Assembly (NCBI GenBank): GCA_958510875.1
Contig: OY294067.1
Coordinates: forward strand, 194,749,322-194,813,321
From: Endomychus coccineus
Taxonomy: Eukaryota; Arthropoda; Insecta; Coleoptera; Endomychidae
Direction: 5' to 3'
DNA: 64,000 nt
Below, one piece after another: positions 21,700 to 33,130 of the stretch. Position numbers and translations under genes: made by a program. The notes under the pieces are model-generated. The model searched no databases, was not told the DNA's origin, and worked only from the letters and a program-made list of their open reading frames with translations. Position 1 is the stretch's first letter. Each line of letters begins with the position of its first letter.

Positions 21700-21712
21700 T
21701 GGTGCAGGCGGT
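21700..21712 (+). other. Candidate primer binding site
   Basis: TGGTGCAGGCGG directly after the 5' LTR end. A PBS starts with TGG, the complement of the tRNA CCA end. The tRNA is not identified. Confidence 0.35.
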
Positions 21713-21869
21713 ACGTGTTAATAAAGAAACTAAAAATGCTTCAAAAATAAATTACAATAAACTAAAAAATACCGTATATAACGTACAGAGACTGTTGTAA
21801 AGTAAGTAATAAAATATTTACTTTTTTTCTATACTTTCACGAGAGGGAAACCTATAATATTCGAAGAAC

Positions 21870-22545
21870 ATTGTGTGAGCCAGCGGTGGAATGTTGGGAG
21901 ATGAGATAGGCATTCGATTTTTTTCTTGAAGGTTTGGAGGTTATAGGCATAGGGGAAAGACCTCACTAGGCAGAGTACCACAACTTCGCTGTTCGATAGA
22001 AAAATGAAATCTGGTAGGATGGAGTTCGGCAGGTCCCGAACTTGACGATGAAGGCGTGACTAGCTTGAGCTCGTCTAGTCCGCCTATCTGGAATCTCTCG
22101 CGGTGGAACGACAGACGAGATTCTGATGAATACCGATCATCAATCTGACGAGTAACACTCTTCTGGATAAAATCCAAGAGCTTCAACGTATTTTTGGGGG
22201 TCGAACTCCAAACATGTGAACTGTACTCCAGGACAGGTCGAATCTGTGCTTTGTAGATTGTGAGCAGCTGCTGGGATGTAAAGTAGCTCTTGACACGGAA
22301 TAGCAAACCAAATTTTTGTGTAGCTCTTTTCGCAATGGACCTCACATGATCATCCCATGAGAAGGTGCTGTTGGTGGTGATCCCTATCATGAATCTGGAA
22401 GACTTCATAAAAATTGTATCTAACATCATCATATTAGAGATTATGGGATCCGCCTTCCTTGATAAAACGCGACCTTGAGTTTTGGTTGCATTAAACTACT
22501 AGATTTTTAGATCGCCATTTCAGAACAGATCTTCATTAATTGCGT
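21870..22545 (-). mobile_element. LINE fragment: RT thumb and C-terminal region
   Basis: The - strand reads 'FNATKTQGRVLSRKADP' (broken), 'IGITTNSTFSWDDHVRSIAK', 'KFGLLFRVKSYFTSQQLL', 'TIYKAQIRPVLEYSSHVW', 'LPSEVFPLCL' and 'LQTFKKKIE'. This is the standard post-RT region of CR1/RTE/jockey-like LINEs. It is GC-richer than the flanks. It appears inserted between the PBS and gag of the gypsy element. Confidence 0.8.
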
Positions 22546-22876
22546 CAACGTGCCTCTGTCTCGCTCCTCTGGCTTCATTGGATGGTATAGGGGATCTAGA
22601 TAAGAAAGCGGTATGGAGTGTACCAGCAAAGCTGTGAACAGTACAAATTATTTATACATAAAAGTAGTCAAATTAAAAAGTAAGGAAGAATGTTCCAAAG
22701 CAATACAGTAACAAATGCAATTTCTACAAGTCCTTCTATTACCCATGTAAGTATAAATATTCCTCCACTGTCGGGAATGTCCTGGGATGGTTGTTTAGCT
22801 GAAAATATGCGTTTTTTTAAGCAGAAGTTTTTGTTATATCTCCAAGCCACGAAATCAAGCAAGGGCAGTATTAAGT

Positions 22877-23830
22877 ACCGGGATATCAAAAATTATCTTG
22901 GTCAAGGGTGGCTGTGGAATCTAAAACGTGTGTCTTTACTTTACGTTTGAAATAATTAAGTCATAATTAATTTGAAGTTTCTAAAAGTGCGAAATTTCGC
23001 AATTTTATACGAATATTGTAACACTCAGAAGTCTTTAGCGCTTTGGACTCCGGGATTTTCACGTGGCCTATCGGAATTAGAAGGTTCGAATTATCTAAAA
23101 CCATAATTGCATGAACGCCAGACGTCCTATGTAATTAGCTACGAACGAAATCATTTTGACATATGCCTCGAGGAGCTCGCTGCGCGTAAGTTATAGTTTA
23201 TACATTTTACCTCGGTCTTGTTAATTTGGGGCCATTGCGTTCCCTGTGTGGGCGGCGCCAGTTGTAATAGAGTGTTTTCGGCTAAGGGCGGCTAGCTTTT
23301 ACCCGCTTCGTGTATATTTCAATCACGAGAAAATTCCCTTTGGTACGTCGCACGTTAGACGAGCGTAGCTAAGATCTGAGAATAGCTCAAACTGTTTTAA
23401 TTAAATTTTCCTATTTAATGGACATTTATCGAAAAAAGAAGGGCCGTCGGCCACGGTCCGATACTAAATCTAACTACATGGAGCGAAAACGGCACGCGAA
23501 AAGTCGTCGTAAAGCCGTATTAGGTACAACCAGTTTGTACTTTTCTAACTCGCGTGCTACGGGCTTCTCACGTGAACGTCATTCGATTTACGGAAAATTA
23601 ACTATTTCAAAACAGTTTTTGACCCGGATTGTGGCTATCACGACCTCTAAAAAGGTTCAAAGTTCACATAATTATTTCATAATTTGTAGTTCATTATTGT
23701 TTTACAACTGAAATAAATAGGTATGAAATTTGTAGGTTATTGATGATGTCAGTGTGACAGTGACATAATTATTTCACACGTTTTGGATTCCACAACCACC
23801 CGTGACCAAGATAATTTTTGATATCCCGGT
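22877..23830. mobile_element. DNA element with 55 bp terminal inverted repeats, inserted in gag
   Basis: The left end ACCGGGATATCAAAAATT and the right end AATTTTTGATATCCCGGT are parts of 55 bp arms (22878-22932 / 23775-23829) with about four mismatches. It interrupts an otherwise collinear gypsy gag. The flanks give no unambiguous target duplication (GT on both sides is possible). Inside is a basic ORF (23418-23711). The superfamily is not identified. Confidence 0.7.
23418..23711 (+). CDS. Basic ORF inside the 55 bp-TIR element, unknown
   Basis: 97 codons. The N-terminal half is strongly basic (MDIYRKKKGRRPRSDTKS, then ERKRHAKSRRKAV), like a nuclear localisation or DNA-binding segment. The C-terminal half is ordinary. 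It is the only coding candidate in this 954 bp element, too short for a full transposase, so it may be an accessory or truncated N-terminal piece, or chance. Confidence 0.25.
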   Translation: MDIYRKKKGRRPRSDTKSNYMERKRHAKSRRKAVLGTTSLYFSNSRATGFSRERHSIYGKLTISKQFLTRIVAITTSKKVQSSHNYFIICSSLLFYN

Positions 23831-24661
23831 GTAAGACATCTATCCTTCTCTTGTGCATAGGCGATCGTGCGTCAAAAATTTACAACTACTTTACGATTAA
23901 CGAAGCCGACAAATCAACTTCGATATTGTAATATATAGCTTCAAAAATTATTTTACCTCTGAAAAAATCTAACTTACGAACGCCACATATTCTCGTTGAG
24001 TAATCAAAAAGAAAACGAATCATATTTGACTGAACTTAGGAATTTAAGTTCAACTTGCGAGTTTGAACAATTAACGTACAGCAAAGGACAGACTGTTTAG
24101 AATAAATGATTTAACACTTATAAAGGCATTAGAGATATGTCGATCAGCAGAACGAACTAGAGAGTAATTACAAAATATTTGCTCTAGTTCAAAAAATTAT
24201 TCTGTTAACATCTGCACATCAGCAACATTCGTTTTCGTCCAACGCATCATTCAAGCAGTCGCAACATCGTTTTTCTCAACCTGGCCCAAAGTTTACATAA
24301 AAATGTTAGTGAGAGTGCGTGAGTGTATAAAAAAAATTTATTGTTTCAACTGTGATAGCATTCATGGTAAAAATGTCTTCTTGCATTTGGTAAGAAATGT
24401 AGACAAAGAAATCGTTATGCTAAATGTGCAGATCTGTAGTAAATAATATTAATATTGAACAATGTATTGAATCGGATATATTTATTTATTGTGTCAATGT
24501 AAGAAATAATCATGATTGAGTGGTAGCAAAATAAAATTTAAATTGCACACAGGAACTCAAGTAATTATTATATCTATTAGTTATTTGAAACATTTAGGCA
24601 CATAATAATTTACTTCCGTTTGCTACAAATTCACCTCCACGTAAATTACCAATTGACCTAA

Positions 24662-24984
24662 GGGGGGCCAGGTAGCTCAGTGGTAGTAGCATCGATCTTT
24701 TAATCACTGTGGCTACCGGTCGCGGGTTCGAATCCAGCGACTCCGGAATTTTTCCGATGGCCCGAGATAGTGGTGCGGCAAGATACAATGGGCTGTCAAG
24801 CCCAAGTGTCATCGTGACTGCCCTGGTTGCAGGATCGAGCCTACCACACGAGGTGGAGTGTTTAGTGGGTACATCTGAGGTGATTAAGTTCGGGAATCAG
24901 GGACTCCCACACTACCTCATGGGATATTACAGGACCATAAGGTGCCCATAAAGGGTTTCAACCACCTCGCACCCAAAAAAAAAA
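24662..24984 (+). mobile_element. tRNA-Lys-derived SINE
   Basis: About 320 bp. The head has A box TAGCTCAGTGG (24673-24683), an anticodon-arm region GATCTTTTAATC (loop reading TTT, Lys) and B box GGTTCGAATCC (24725-24735). A body rich in GAGG and CCACAC words ends in a ten-A tail at 24975-24984. It sits between gag and pol of the decayed gypsy element. ORFs over it on both strands are artefacts. Pol III transcription and LINE-driven retrotransposition are expected for this class. Confidence 0.8.
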
Positions 24985-27130
24985 TGGGGGACTTACATAA
25001 ATCCATGAAAAGGAATTATTTTCCATTATCACCAGTAGTTGGATTTTGGCAAATTCAACTAGATGAAGCTAGTTCGTTGCTGTGTACTTTTAGCATCCCT
25101 TATGACATATAAATTCCTACCATATGGGATTACCCCAGCATCAGATTTTTCATAAAAAAATAAAAGTTTTATTTCAAAACTTGAATCACACATTAATGAT
25201 ATTTTAGTATATGGCGCAAGGAAAGTTTATTAAAAAGGTTTCGAAAAGTAAATTTTAAATTAAACTTTGCTAAATGTAAAATTGGCTTAGATACATTCTA
25301 CGGACACAAACATTTCTAGTAAAGCTACTATTGTACCTGATGAACAGAAAATTATAGCAATTAAACATTTCAAAAGGCTACCGTGCAGAAAACATTTAGA
25401 ACGTTTTCTAGGCATAATAACTTATGTTCCTAAGTTTATTGCCAACATGTCCTTCAAAACAGAACATTTACGTAATTTATCAAAAACCGATGTTCCAAAA
25501 TAAGTTCCCACATCCGTTGCTTCGTCCAAGTCAGCCATTGGAGCTGTACTTTACAAAATATTCTATCGGTTTATTACTCCTCTGAATCTCTCACAGAAAC
25601 TCAAAATAATTATGTACCTATGGGAAAGAAATGTTAGCTGTACTTTTTGGTTTTGAGAGATTCCATAAATTTCTTTATGATCAAAAAAGCATAACTGCAG
25701 AAAGAGGTCGATCAGTACGCTTGGCATGCCCGACGGGTTAAGACGAAGTGACTAATTAAATTAATGAAAATCGAACTCTTACATTTATTTTATTTGTTCT
25801 TTTACTGATCGCTACGCTCACTTCCATCTAAGCGACTTTCGTATAAGCCCGTCTTAATCATAAAAAAGGAAGCGGTACATTGGCATAAAAATCTGACGCA
25901 AAGCTTAGAAATCTGGCAAATGTAGTTCTCTCAATAACCGCCAGTAAATTGTAGAAATTAGAAAAGATAATAAGAATTAATTGAACAAATAAAAAAAGGA
26001 TGGCCATTAAATAAAAATGAATTTAAAGAAATAATTAAAATATAGTTTTCATTTAAAGATTTAAATCACTTGTAATGATGATTTATTATATAAAAATTCT
26101 AAGTTCATAATTTAAAAAAATTAAGAAAAGTATAATGCAAAAATTACTTTCTGGTCACTTACGCAAGGAAAAAACAAAATTTAGAGCAAGACAAATTCCA
26201 TATTGCGCTGTATGTCCGTAGATATAAACGAGCTCATTTCAAACTGTCATGCATGTGTCATATTTGCTAAGGCAAACTGTAGAGAACCTTTAAATCAACA
26301 CGAAATTCCATCACATGTTTGGCAAGACATCGGTATAAATTTATTCGAATATAATGAAGCAACTTTTGTAACTGCAGTCAACTATTTTGCTAAATTTATG
26401 GAAGTAGTAAAATTGAAAACTACAACTGCTGATAATAATTAAGGCTTCTCTTGAATCGAGTCATATGGCACAAAGTATGTCGTCGTGTAGCGGCTAAACG
26501 GTAAATGCAATCCACTTTGACTCAAATTAGATATGGTGCTTGAAATTTACTGGCTCCAAAATTCAAATATGTACCTTGAACCGTTTACGAGTTATTGAGC
26601 AGAACGGTCCGTCGGAATACTCTACGCTATTAGCTCTGTTTCACGCGTCGTTTTGTGTGCTAACTATCTGGCCGATTGTAGAGAGAAACTCGGCGATTTC
26701 CACACATCCCGGAGTGCCCTTCTAGAACTAGCAAACGCTTCTTTAAATGGATATGTTTTTTTTCCAGCACAATTGTTTTATAATCGTACATTAAAAAGCA
26801 TAATTCCAACATCCAATAAACAATTAAAACAAATTAGAGAGTAAATGTAAACAAATTTAAAAGTAAAACAAAATGCACAAAAATATTACTATGATGTAAA
26901 AAGTTTATCTGTTATTTAGAAAGACCATACTGTATGGGTTGAATCTAAAAACGAAAACATTCCTGGTAGAGTAACAAGTAAAAATAATAATCCTAGATCA
27001 TATAAAATAAAAATATGAAACGGAACATGAAATTATAGGTAACAGACAACATTCAATAAATAAAGGAATGTGTCTACTAATCATTATAATACAATCTATT
27101 GATTCCTCTGATGATGAAAGTTAACGAGAA
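24985..27130 (+). pseudogene. Gypsy pol pseudogene (RT, RNase H, integrase remnants)
   Basis: In order: an RT remnant ('KFLPYGITPASDF', then a thumb with 'IAIKHFKRLPCRKHLERFLG' and 'FKTEHLRNLSKTD', 25000-25500); RNase H ('SAIGAVLY', 'NNYVPMGKEMLAV', 'FHKFLYDQKSI', to about 25700); integrase zinc-binding and core start ('SVDINELISNCHACVIFAK', 'HVWQDIGINLFEYN', 26203-26442); then unrelated DNA at about 26445-26725; and the integrase end ('PAQLFYNRTLKSIIPTSNKQ', 26765-26840). It is collinear with the gag above. Many stops make it non-functional. Confidence 0.75.
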
Positions 27131-27321
27131 CATTCTAAAATAAATAAAAACATTGAATGAATTCAAATGTTAAAACATCTACAACTAGGTAAGGTAGAAA
27201 TGTAGTTCCCGGAAATATGTGGTTATTGGTTAATTAATAGTTATTGTTAAGTAAGTTATGTATTAATAAGTTTCTCGAAACAGAATATATTTTATTTCAA
27301 TCGTTTCAATTTATTAAGGAA

Positions 27322-27437
27322 TGGGATGTGTTGATATTATATTTGATCGTCTTGAACCCATGTTTATGTTTTAATATCGGTTCCGACTACCGTGAAATAA
27401 AGAGTGTAAACTCAACTAGCGATTGATTCGAAACCTT

Positions 27438-27438
<1 letters not shown>
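27322..27438 (+). repeat. 3' LTR end of the decayed gypsy element
   Basis: Matches 21587-21699, including ATCGGTTCCGACTACC and an AATAAA in the same place. The start of the LTR upstream (27190-27320) is not resolved. The LINE tail begins exactly at its end. Confidence 0.6.

Positions 27439-27487
<49 letters not shown>
27439..27487. repeat. (ATA)n microsatellite forming the LINE 3' tail
   Basis: About 16 ATA units. In LINE orientation (- strand) this is a (TAT)n 3' end, as expected for LINEs that end in short tandem repeats rather than poly(A). Confidence 0.8.
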
Positions 27488-27488
<1 letters not shown>

Positions 27489-28234
27489 TTTATTGCCAAT
27501 AATCAGTATACAGTTAAAGTAAATAGTAAAGCAACGCAATAGAGTTGAAACCAGCCCACGTAAGTTCCTAAGTGGAACTTGTGTGTGGGTATTTCATAGA
27601 ACAATAAAAATTTGTTACTGTAATATGTACTTCATTTTAACAGAAAAAAAGAAAAACAAATAAATAAAATATAAATGAATACTTGTAGAAGGTTACTCAA
27701 AAATAACAATATTATTATGTAACCTAATAATAATATAATAATAATGTATTCGTTGAAGCACAATAATCATATAAAACATGTTTTCCTCATGTTAAATACA
27801 AAATTTAGAAGTTCTAACAAAATTTTTACAATACTTGAGTGTGAGATATAAATACACAATGTTCTCATTGAGCAGAAGGGTACAGAGCTAAATGAATGGA
27901 GATAAAATTAAATATTTGTATATAAATTTAACCAATTTTAAGAATGTGTAAATTAGAGCTTTAATATGTACTTGGAAACTTTAGAAACAAGCACCATAAC
28001 GTTTTATATTATATAGATTATATATATATAATTCTGAACAATTTAAAACTTAAGACAAGTTATGAATGAGATTCAATATGTGGACCAATTAAAGTAAAGT
28101 AAAGTGTTTTAGTGAAAAAGAATTTACAAGTTGTTACGAAAATTGATATGTATAAAGAATAATTACATGCGGATAGGAGTTTAATTGTAGATATCACTTG
28201 AAAAAGTTATAACTATAGTTGCATTAAAATATCA

Positions 28235-31191
28235 CTATATATTATTAATAAATGTGGAATAAAATACACTGTTTATTTTTATTCGATTCTCTAAGATAAA
28301 TTTCGAAACCTCTTTCTTGAAAGAATTTATAACAGAAATAGCTTTAATTTCGGGTTTCAAAATATTAAACAATTTTGGAAAGAGATAAGTCTGAGATCTC
28401 TGTCCTATAGACTTATTCATTTTTTCTATAGGGATCGTATATTCTTTGGTACGGGTGTTGTGTGAGTGATTTGCCCTTTCATAATTTACTGAAAAGTGAT
28501 TTGTTAAAATTTGGAATGCGAAGTGCTGCCGAACATCCATTACTTGGGCTTCTCTATATAAACGTTCAGATGAATAGAACTTATTTTTATTCAATATTAT
28601 TTTTAAAATCCACTTTTGTGTAATGTTAAGGTCGTGTAAATACGTGTTTAAAACGCCTCCCCAACCAATTATTCCATATCTGATATGTGGTTCGACAAGT
28701 AGCCTATATATAATGTTTTTAGATCCATGATTTTACTGAAATATTTGATAATTGGAATCAACGTTCTTATTTTATTGTTAATAAACTCAGTATGTTTATC
28801 CCACTTAAAATGTTTGTCTATTACAATACCTAAATACTTTGTAGAGTTGGTTTCTTTAATTTGAATAGGATTTGTGGAATTTACAGTTAGCATAAAGTAT
28901 TCGGGAAGTGAATTTGAGTAACATCCAAAAGGAATATAATGAGTTTTATCGATATTTATTGATAGTTGTCTGTAGTCAAACCATTCTTTTATATTTTTTA
29001 AATCTGCTTCTACTCTTGCTTTTAATTGGTTCCAATTTTTATCACGATAAAAAATTACGGTGTCATCCGCGAAACTAATGATTTCACCTATTGTATTTTG
29101 TGCAAATAAATTATTTAAATAAATATTAAATAATAGTGGACCCAAGACGGTACCTTGGGGTACACCGTACTGAACTGTCTTTGTTTCACTCAAAATACTG
29201 TTTACCTCAACTTTCTGACCTCTATCTCTCAAATAGTTCTTGAATAATGTTAAAGGAGTACCTCTTATACCACTATCTTCTAAACATTCAAAGAGCATCA
29301 TATGATTAACGGTATCAAAGGCTTTTTCGAGGTCGATAAAAACACATAATGAAGTATCTCCTTTATCTAATGCTGTATAAATCATATGAGTCAATTTACT
29401 AATAGCATCTTGAGTTGATTTTCCTTCTTGATTGGAGTTCAGAATGTTAAAATTTTTTAGAAAACTTTTTAGTCGATTTTTTACGGCAGTTTCGAATACT
29501 TTTGTAAGACATGATATCAAAGATATAGGTCTATAATTTAATACGTTCGCCTTATCTCCTTTTTTAAATATAGGTTTGATAACGGATGTTTTGAATAATG
29601 AAGGGCAGTCACCTGTTTCAAATGCACTATTTATTATAAATGTTAATGGCTCGGATATGTAGTTACTTATTAATTTGAAAGTCTCAGCTTTTATGCCGTC
29701 AAGACCAGGAGCTTTATTATTTTTTGAATTCATGATAATAGTTTTCATTTCAGTTACAGTTACAGGGGTGAGATATAAAGTGTTACACTGTATATTCTTT
29801 ACTTCCTTATAGTTACTGTTTCTTTTAATCTTATTTGCCAATTTATGTCCAGTTTTTGTATATAAGTCATTGAATATATTTGGTATATTATTTAGGTCTG
29901 TTATTTTAATATTTTCAGAATCGTATATTTCAGTGATATATTTTTTTTCTTTTATTTTCTTTCCACAGATTTTATTAATCGTTTGCCACAGATGTTTAGA
30001 GGAATTTCTATTTTTTTCTATTTCATTATGGTAAAATCTATATTTTGTTTTTTTAATGAGTTGATTGAGCATATTTCTATATGTGACATATTCATTTTTT
30101 AAATTAACATTATCTGGTTGTTGGCGACATTTTTTAAATAGTTTATCTCTATTTATTATGGATTTAATAATCGCTTGGGTAATCCAGGGTTTCCTTTTAT
30201 TGAGTTTTGAGTTGATCTTAATGAGTCTTGTACAACTTTGGATTTTATTCTTAATTATTTCGTCAAACATTTTTGTAGCCTCTTCAGCAGAGTTGCAGTT
30301 GTAAACCGAATTCCACTCAATATTTTTCATTTCTTTTATTAATCGTTTGTTATCAATCTGTTCTCTGTGTATATTTGAATTAGGTAAATCTGGCTTGGGC
30401 GCTCCAAGTACTATTTGAATTAATATCGGGAAGTGATCCGTTATCTTACTTTGCAGAACAATTGGAATTGTCTGTTCATCCACATTAATATTCGACTTAA
30501 TAAATAAATGATCGATACATGAAGAGGAATAATTTTCTACTCTTGTTGGAGACGAAATATATTGTTGGAACCCGTATTCTGACATTACGTTTAAATATTG
30601 ATTAGCAAGCTGTTTTTTCTTATTGTTCAGATCCAAATTTTCTGTCAATATGTCAATATTCATATCACCAACTAGTATTGTGAAATCATCATTCAAATAT
30701 TCATTTTCTAAATAATTGTGTAAGCAAACTGTGAATTCTTCAGTATCAATGGGATAACATTTATATAGTGCATGTATCGTGAAGGATTTGCCATATAAGG
30801 TAAAGTTCAATTTACTAATCGTAACATAGCATACTTTTTCATTTGTAATTTTAAAATTCGATATTGTTTTATTTATATATATTAGAGTTCCATCATTTTG
30901 GTTGAAAGAAGCCTTATTATAAGCTATTCTATATTCATCTAGATTATATAAATCTGTGTTGAATAAGTATCTGGTTTCAGTCAAAATGATTATATCAAAT
31001 TGAGAATCAAATTCATTCAATAAAATTTCAAGTTGAGCAAAGTTTTTTGCGAGGCTTCTAATGTTTATATGTAGGAGATTAATTTTATTGTTCATATTAT
31101 TTATCTCTAAAACACGATTTGCTTCATCAACCGTGGAAAGTTGTATATCATTTATAATGCTTATTCCAAAATTTTCAATATAAGGATCCAT
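28235..31191 (-). pseudogene. LINE ORF2: endonuclease-reverse transcriptase, one frameshift
   Basis: Starts at ATG 31189-31191, 182 nt after ORF1. The APE endonuclease shows N43 (LLHINIRS), E72 (ILTETR), 'LVGDMNIDIL' and 'SSCIDHLF'. The RT shows 'VIKPIFKKGDKANVLNYRPI', 'CVFIDLEKAFDTVNH', 'QYGVPQGTVLGPLLFNIYLN' and the catalytic FADD at 707-710. The long frame stops at 28669 after LKTLYIGYLSN. A one-base change near 28700-28715 restores VEPHIRYGIIGWGG and then the C-terminal end (28235-28594). It would nick DNA and copy its RNA at the nick. The full product would be about 985 aa. Confidence 0.85.
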
Positions 31192-31373
31192 ACTTTATAC
31201 TAAATTTGATTTAATGTATATAACGAAATTTTTGAATAGTGTGCATTTATGACCTTTTTACAGGTTAAACATTGAAATTAATGTAATTTAATAATATTTG
31301 AGTATGCAAGTAATAATAATATTTAAAGGTAAAAGACTAATGATTAATATAATGTTTATTTTTGTTAATTCAA

Positions 31374-32141
31374 TCACTTATTTTTTGTATTAGAACTTAA
31401 TGTTGACCTAGTTATTATTCTTTCTTTATTTTGTTTCTTCACTTCATCCTTTTCTTGTTGGACAGAACATTTTAATTTTATTTCAGGAGTAAACACTTCA
31501 TCACCAAACTCATTAACTCTCAATGGGGTTGCTGGAGCACTATTTATTTTATCACCGTTTTCACTGTTTTCTAATTGGTCCACTGTATAACTGTCACCAT
31601 TTACATACAGTTTATTATTTTTTATATATGCATTAGTTTTATTTTCTCTTGCCAATTTCAGATGAGCTCGCAATATTTTATTTACTTCTTGTTCTTCTCT
31701 TGTTAAGTCATTTGCTATCACAATATTTGTACCTTTTAGCTTATGAGCGTTTTTTATAACTTCAAGTTTTTTTATATAAGATACAAATTCTAACTTGATC
31801 ACTTTTGTGTTCATTCCAAATGTGTATAAGTTGTTCAGATCATTTTTTTGTATATCGACATTAGTAAGATTGCGTAATTTTGAAAGAGTAAATTCGATTA
31901 AGTTTGTGGTATCTATATTTTCTACACCGAAAATTACAATATTATTTTTATTTCTATGACGTTCTTGTGTGCTTAATTTTTCTTTTAAGGCAATATTATC
32001 ATTTTCCAATTTTTGTATTCTATTTGTTGCCTCTTCTAGTTTTAATGACAAATTGACTTCAGTACTCTGGATTTGCCTTTGTAGTTTCTTAATTTCTTTG
32101 AATATATCTGAGTTAGTAATTTCGTTCTTGGAATTTATCAT
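31374..32141 (-). CDS. LINE ORF1 protein (coiled coil, RRM-like)
   Basis: 255 aa, ATG at 32139-32141. Residues about 10-65 form heptad-rich coiled coil (IFKEIKKLQRQIQSTEVNLS, ATNRIQKLENDN, LKEKLSTQE). Then 'RNKNNIVIFGVEN' starts an RRM-like nucleic-acid-binding domain as in other LINE ORF1 chaperones. The C-terminus is charged and low complexity, and there are no CCHC knuckles. The frame is intact. It would coat the LINE RNA. Confidence 0.75.
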   Translation of the reverse strand: MINSKNEITNSDIFKEIKKLQRQIQSTEVNLSLKLEEATNRIQKLENDNIALKEKLSTQERHRNKNNIVIFGVENIDTTNLIEFTLSKLRNLTNVDIQKNDLNNLYTFGMNTKVIKLEFVSYIKKLEVIKNAHKLKGTNIVIANDLTREEQEVNKILRAHLKLARENKTNAYIKNNKLYVNGDSYTVDQLENSENGDKINSAPATPLRVNEFGDEVFTPEIKLKCSVQQEKDEVKKQNKERIITRSTLSSNTKNK

Positions 32142-32639
32142 ATTATTTTTTCAGATTTTAAAGAATGGGACAGCTGTTTTATCAGATGATGTGTGTTGTT
32201 TTGTTGATACAATTTCAATTGTATTGCTTGTATATACTTTATGTAATTACTTACAGAGTAATCGCAGATAAACTATAATTTTGATTTAGTATTTCTGATC
32301 TAAACTATTTACTTTACATACCCGTAATTTTCCAATTTAATATTACTACTACTTCCATATATATAACACTTTATTCAGGAGCTGACAACTACACGTGCTG
32401 ACACTTTCGTTCCTTCATTTAATTATAAACACAAGAAATCTTTTAAAAGTTGCTTGAAGAAGTGTTTTATATTTTGTCCCATCTCTGACGGTAACACTAG
32501 AAAATAAGAAATCAAGAAAATCGCATTTCCAAAACTACTTAGTTATCAAAAATGAATTTGGAAATTTTTTACTCTCCTATCAATGGGTTTTCTGGAACTG
32601 TATCCTCTTTTAACCAAAACTGTATCTGTGACCGTTTCT

Positions 32640-33130
32640 GATATACCCATGATAGACATCCTTGTCTTGAAGACACTATATTATATCATTAGGATAGTTG
32701 TATTCTCGCATGGCGTAAACGTGAGGAGATTATATTCGGCGATCATTGGCTCCAACTGTTTCCTTAGGAGGCGGCTCTATAACGGTCTGGTGTTGACTTT
32801 CTTTAAACTCAAGCACAGAGTTGCTTCTTACACTGAATAACCAAACTATGAATGATCAAAGGTATCACAATCTGGTTATTTCGCTTAGGTGTTTAGCCCT
32901 GTATTGATTTTTATGGACGACAATGCCCGGCCTCACCGAGCAAACTATAAATTTGGCCCTGCATGATCACAATGCCTGCTCGTTCACCTGCCTGCAATCC
33001 TATAGAGCCGTCTCCAAAGCCTCAGACTCGTGAAGAAGAAGTTACACACTTATACCTGAAGAGTCGATTAGATCTTTAATATCAAGTATACCCAGAAGTT
33101 CCACCCCCCGTTCGTAGTTTGTAGAGTAAG
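32640..33130 (+). mobile_element. Tc1-like transposase relic (second and third catalytic blocks)
   Basis: Frameshifted. 'DSCILAWRKREEI' (about 32693-32735) resembles the DxRxxVWRRxGER block. 'PVLIFMDDNARPHRANY' (32910-32955) is the second-Asp motif. 'PACNPIEPSPKP' (about 32992-33025) is the SPDLNPIEHxW block. Several stops. It is collinear with, and begins where, the fragment at 20945-21148 stops. Confidence 0.65.

Larger units (their letters stand above)
22690..24430 (+). pseudogene. Gypsy gag pseudogene, split by a TIR element
   Basis: Starts at ATG 22690 with 'NIPPLSGMSWDGCLAENMRF', 'KQKFLLYLQATKSS', the capsid N-terminus type of K02A2.6-like Ty3/gypsy Gag. It is cut at about 22876 by the 55 bp-TIR element and resumes after 23830 ('KIYNYFTINEADKSTSILQ', 'INDLTLIKALEICRSAERTR' at about 24098-24160). 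A zinc-knuckle remnant 'KCLLAFGKKCRQRNRYAKC' lies near 24370-24430. Frameshifts are scattered. Gag would package the element's RNA. This copy is dead. Confidence 0.7.
27439..32290 (-). mobile_element. Near-full-length LINE retrotransposon (CR1/jockey-like)
   Basis: About 4.85 kb with ORF1, ORF2 and a microsatellite tail. The 5' end is not fixed: ORF1 starts at 32141 and I see no sharp edge before about 32290. A single frameshift in ORF2 is the only inactivating lesion noticed. It is inserted at the 3' LTR end of the gypsy element and is therefore younger than it. Confidence 0.85.

Noticed and set aside
24594..24951. ORFs on both strands at 24594-24812 and 24709-24951
   Set aside because: They are readings of the tRNA-Lys SINE.
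25690..25860. Small inverted-repeat element inside the gypsy pol relic (CCCGAC...GTCTTAATC)
   Set aside because: Arms match over too few bases to define an element. The disruption of pol here is real but its cause is unclear.
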